Part shown: positions 5,455 through 6,714 of the stretch, piece by piece
Numbering within the stretch: position 1 is the first letter of the stretch
Layout: each line of letters begins with the position of its first letter
From: an uncultured Clostridia bacterium
Lineage (GTDB): Bacteria > Bacillota_A > Clostridia > Christensenellales > UBA1242
Length of the DNA: 6,714 nt
Reading direction: 5' to 3'
Assembly: GCA_947629895.1 (NCBI GenBank)
Contig: CANRFP010000061.1
Span: 1-6,714, forward strand
Translations under genes and position numbers: made by a program
Notes under the pieces: generated by a model
The model's database searches: none
Told to the model about the DNA's origin: nothing
Seen by the model: the letters and a program-made list of their open reading frames with translations, nothing else

Positions 5455-6180
5455 ATGAAAATATATAGAATTTTAGCAGAGCCAGAATATAAATGTTTCT
5501 TGGAACATCAGAGCATTTTAAATCCAATTCAACATTGGAAATTTCAGCGAGAAAATATGCTTTTTCCAGAGAATTTTGACAGTCATGGAAAATTTTTCTT
5601 TTTTGAATTGGAGGATGCTTTTCAATTTGCGAGATTTTATGAGTGTCGCACAACAAAAGATATAATACTTGAACTTGATATTGATTTTGAAACAGCATTG
5701 AAATATTTGTCGGTTGCAAATTATCGTTATCCAGACCCAACAAAAATCCACCATGGTTATGCTGACCATAATATACCTGAACTTTATCTGGATCATAATG
5801 TTGCGGATGAAAAAATAAAAAGGAATGAATATCGCTTAATCAATCCTATGTTGGAACTTAAAGGTTTTCCAAAAATATATGAAGGCAACCGAACTCCTAA
5901 AATTGTGGAACTCGGGAACACGATAGAGAAAATCTTGCCATTAAAAAACTCCCTCTCAAACAATTCAATTTTGTCATTTCAAATAAGTAAATATAAAGAG
6001 TTAGGGATAACTGAATTTCAAAACCAGAAAACTGATGTAGATCTAACTATTTCACGCGAAAAGGCAGAGAGCCTTAAAAATCAGCTGGATTCAGTTGCTA
6101 AAGGGAAGTTTTTGGAGTTTGTGAGAGAGCACAACAAGTATATGGCGCTAGTTCCCGTGGAAGAAAGACAGCGAGTTTAA
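5455..6180 (+). CDS. Unknown 241-residue protein, possibly ADP-ribosyltransferase-like
   Basis: I do not recognise a named family. The layout of the N-terminal half is suggestive: MKIYRILAEPEY (1-12) as first strand, a helix, then KFFFFELEDAFQFARFY (46-62), a strand leading into a helix with the FF...DA..FA pattern, then DIILELDIDFE (69-79). ADP-ribosyltransferase-like and related NAD-binding folds often show this order, but no catalytic residues can be named with confidence. A charged stretch around 95-125 is rich in histidine, aspartate and tyrosine. The C-terminal third is helical, with SREKAESLKNQL near 200-211, and it ends with basic residues. There is no signal peptide or membrane helix. 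It has its own strong promoter, and the next gene follows after 36 bases, so the two are likely co-expressed. An accessory or toxin-type role is possible but not shown. Confidence 0.75.
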   Translation: MKIYRILAEPEYKCFLEHQSILNPIQHWKFQRENMLFPENFDSHGKFFFFELEDAFQFARFYECRTTKDIILELDIDFETALKYLSVANYRYPDPTKIHHGYADHNIPELYLDHNVADEKIKRNEYRLINPMLELKGFPKIYEGNRTPKIVELGNTIEKILPLKNSLSNNSILSFQISKYKELGITEFQNQKTDVDLTISREKAESLKNQLDSVAKGKFLEFVREHNKYMALVPVEERQRV

Positions 6181-6216
6181 TCTAATCGAATTAAAAAGTG
6201 AAAATACAGGTTCTAA

Positions 6217-6714
6217 ATGATGAAAAACGATAACGATTTAATTGAACTTTTGGCAAAACATGAGCACGATAGATGGGCAAAATGGCAAAAATATTTGTTT
6301 TCTTGTTGTCTGAAAAATGATAACGGCTCTTTTGTTATTCCAAAAGATAAAGTGGAAAGGTGGCAAAGGCAAATTAAAACAGATTATGATAATTTGTCAG
6401 AAAACGAAAAGAATTCTGACAGAAATCAAGCAAAAGAGCTTGTTGATGTGATAAAAAATTTTCACAAAAACAACAAACCAAAAGGTATTGTCGTTGCTGG
6501 CTTTGGCGCCATTGGAAAAACTTGGCTTGGCGAGCATTATCCTAATATAATTGATATGGAAAGTGGCTTTTATGCTCACATAAACGAAGGCTTTGAACAA
6601 ATTGATGTTGAAAAGCGAAAAGGAACAACTTATCGCCCTGCCAATCCACAGTGGCCAGAAAATTATTTTAATGCCATTGTTGAAGCGCGAAAACATTATG
6701 ATGTTGTGTTGACA
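6217..6714 (+). CDS. RyR-like HEHDRW domain fused to a P-loop kinase-like domain, 3' end beyond the right edge
   Basis: The frame gives 166 residues and is open to the right edge. Residues 7-78 match an RyR-like module: AKHEHDRWAKWQKYLF (13-28), VERWQRQI (46-53) and YDNLSENEKNSDR (57-69). After a short linker comes GIVVAGFGAIGKTWLG (90-105) with the Walker A motif GFGAIGKT at 95-102. IIDMES (111-116) may be the acidic substrate-binding strand, and NPQWPENYFNAIVEA (143-157) with HYDVVLT (160-166) follows. This second part resembles small nucleoside/nucleotide-kinase-like P-loop proteins that I associate with phages. ATG 6217 is followed directly by a second ATG at 6220; AGG at 6208-6210 is a weak ribosome binding site, and either ATG could be used. 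What is phosphorylated is unknown, and the missing C-terminus may hold the lid and base-binding residues. Confidence 0.8.
   Translation, partial: MMKNDNDLIELLAKHEHDRWAKWQKYLFSCCLKNDNGSFVIPKDKVERWQRQIKTDYDNLSENEKNSDRNQAKELVDVIKNFHKNNKPKGIVVAGFGAIGKTWLGEHYPNIIDMESGFYAHINEGFEQIDVEKRKGTTYRPANPQWPENYFNAIVEARKHYDVVLT

Noticed and set aside
6176..6195. Inverted repeat TTTAAT/ATTAAA after the 241-residue gene
   Set aside because: Six A/T pairs around an eight-base loop are too weak for a terminator, and no T-run follows.
6397..6696. A minus-strand open frame of 99 codons at the right end
   Set aside because: It is antisense to the RyR-kinase gene, whose motifs are clear, and its product looks like random translation of AT-rich DNA.

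Overview
The window is AT-rich bacterial DNA with strong AGGAG-type ribosome binding sites, sigma-70/SigA-type promoters (TATAAT, often with an upstream TGn) and the standard genetic code. This suggests a low-GC Firmicutes-like (Bacillota) genome or a close relative, but nothing in it fixes a genus.

Left part (1-916, minus strand): a two-gene unit. An 89-codon miniature radical-SAM protein of the spore-photoproduct-lyase-like group carries the CxxxCxxC cluster loop but almost none of the barrel. It overlaps by ATGA a DUF1848 gene that runs off the left edge. The first gene has an extended -10 promoter placed so that its mRNA is probably leaderless.

Middle-left (917-1253): the divergent intergenic region. 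It holds a hairpin, then the decayed 5' end of a short-chain dehydrogenase gene (one-base frameshift, then truncation). Inside or at the end of this relic lies the promoter for the next genes.

Centre (1290-5395, plus strand): four closely spaced genes that look like one operon. They encode an ATP-grasp ligase related to the RimK/DcsG group, a stand-alone HD phosphohydrolase resembling the catalytic domain of YhaM, a 511-residue protein of unknown family with a possible ADP-ribosyltransferase-like segment, and a transglutaminase-like protein with an intact Cys-His-Asp triad. No transporter, regulator or obvious substrate peptide is in the window. A role in making or modifying a small peptide or nucleotide-linked molecule is possible but is inference.

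Right part (5405-6714, plus strand): a second, textbook promoter (TTGACT-17-TATAAT) drives a 241-residue unknown protein. It is followed by a gene cut by the right edge whose product joins an RyR-like HEHDRW domain to a P-loop (Walker A) kinase-like domain. Both domain types are, in my recollection, frequent in phages and accessory regions, so this end may be of mobile origin.

No tRNA, rRNA, CRISPR array, insertion sequence or convincing Rho-independent terminator was seen.
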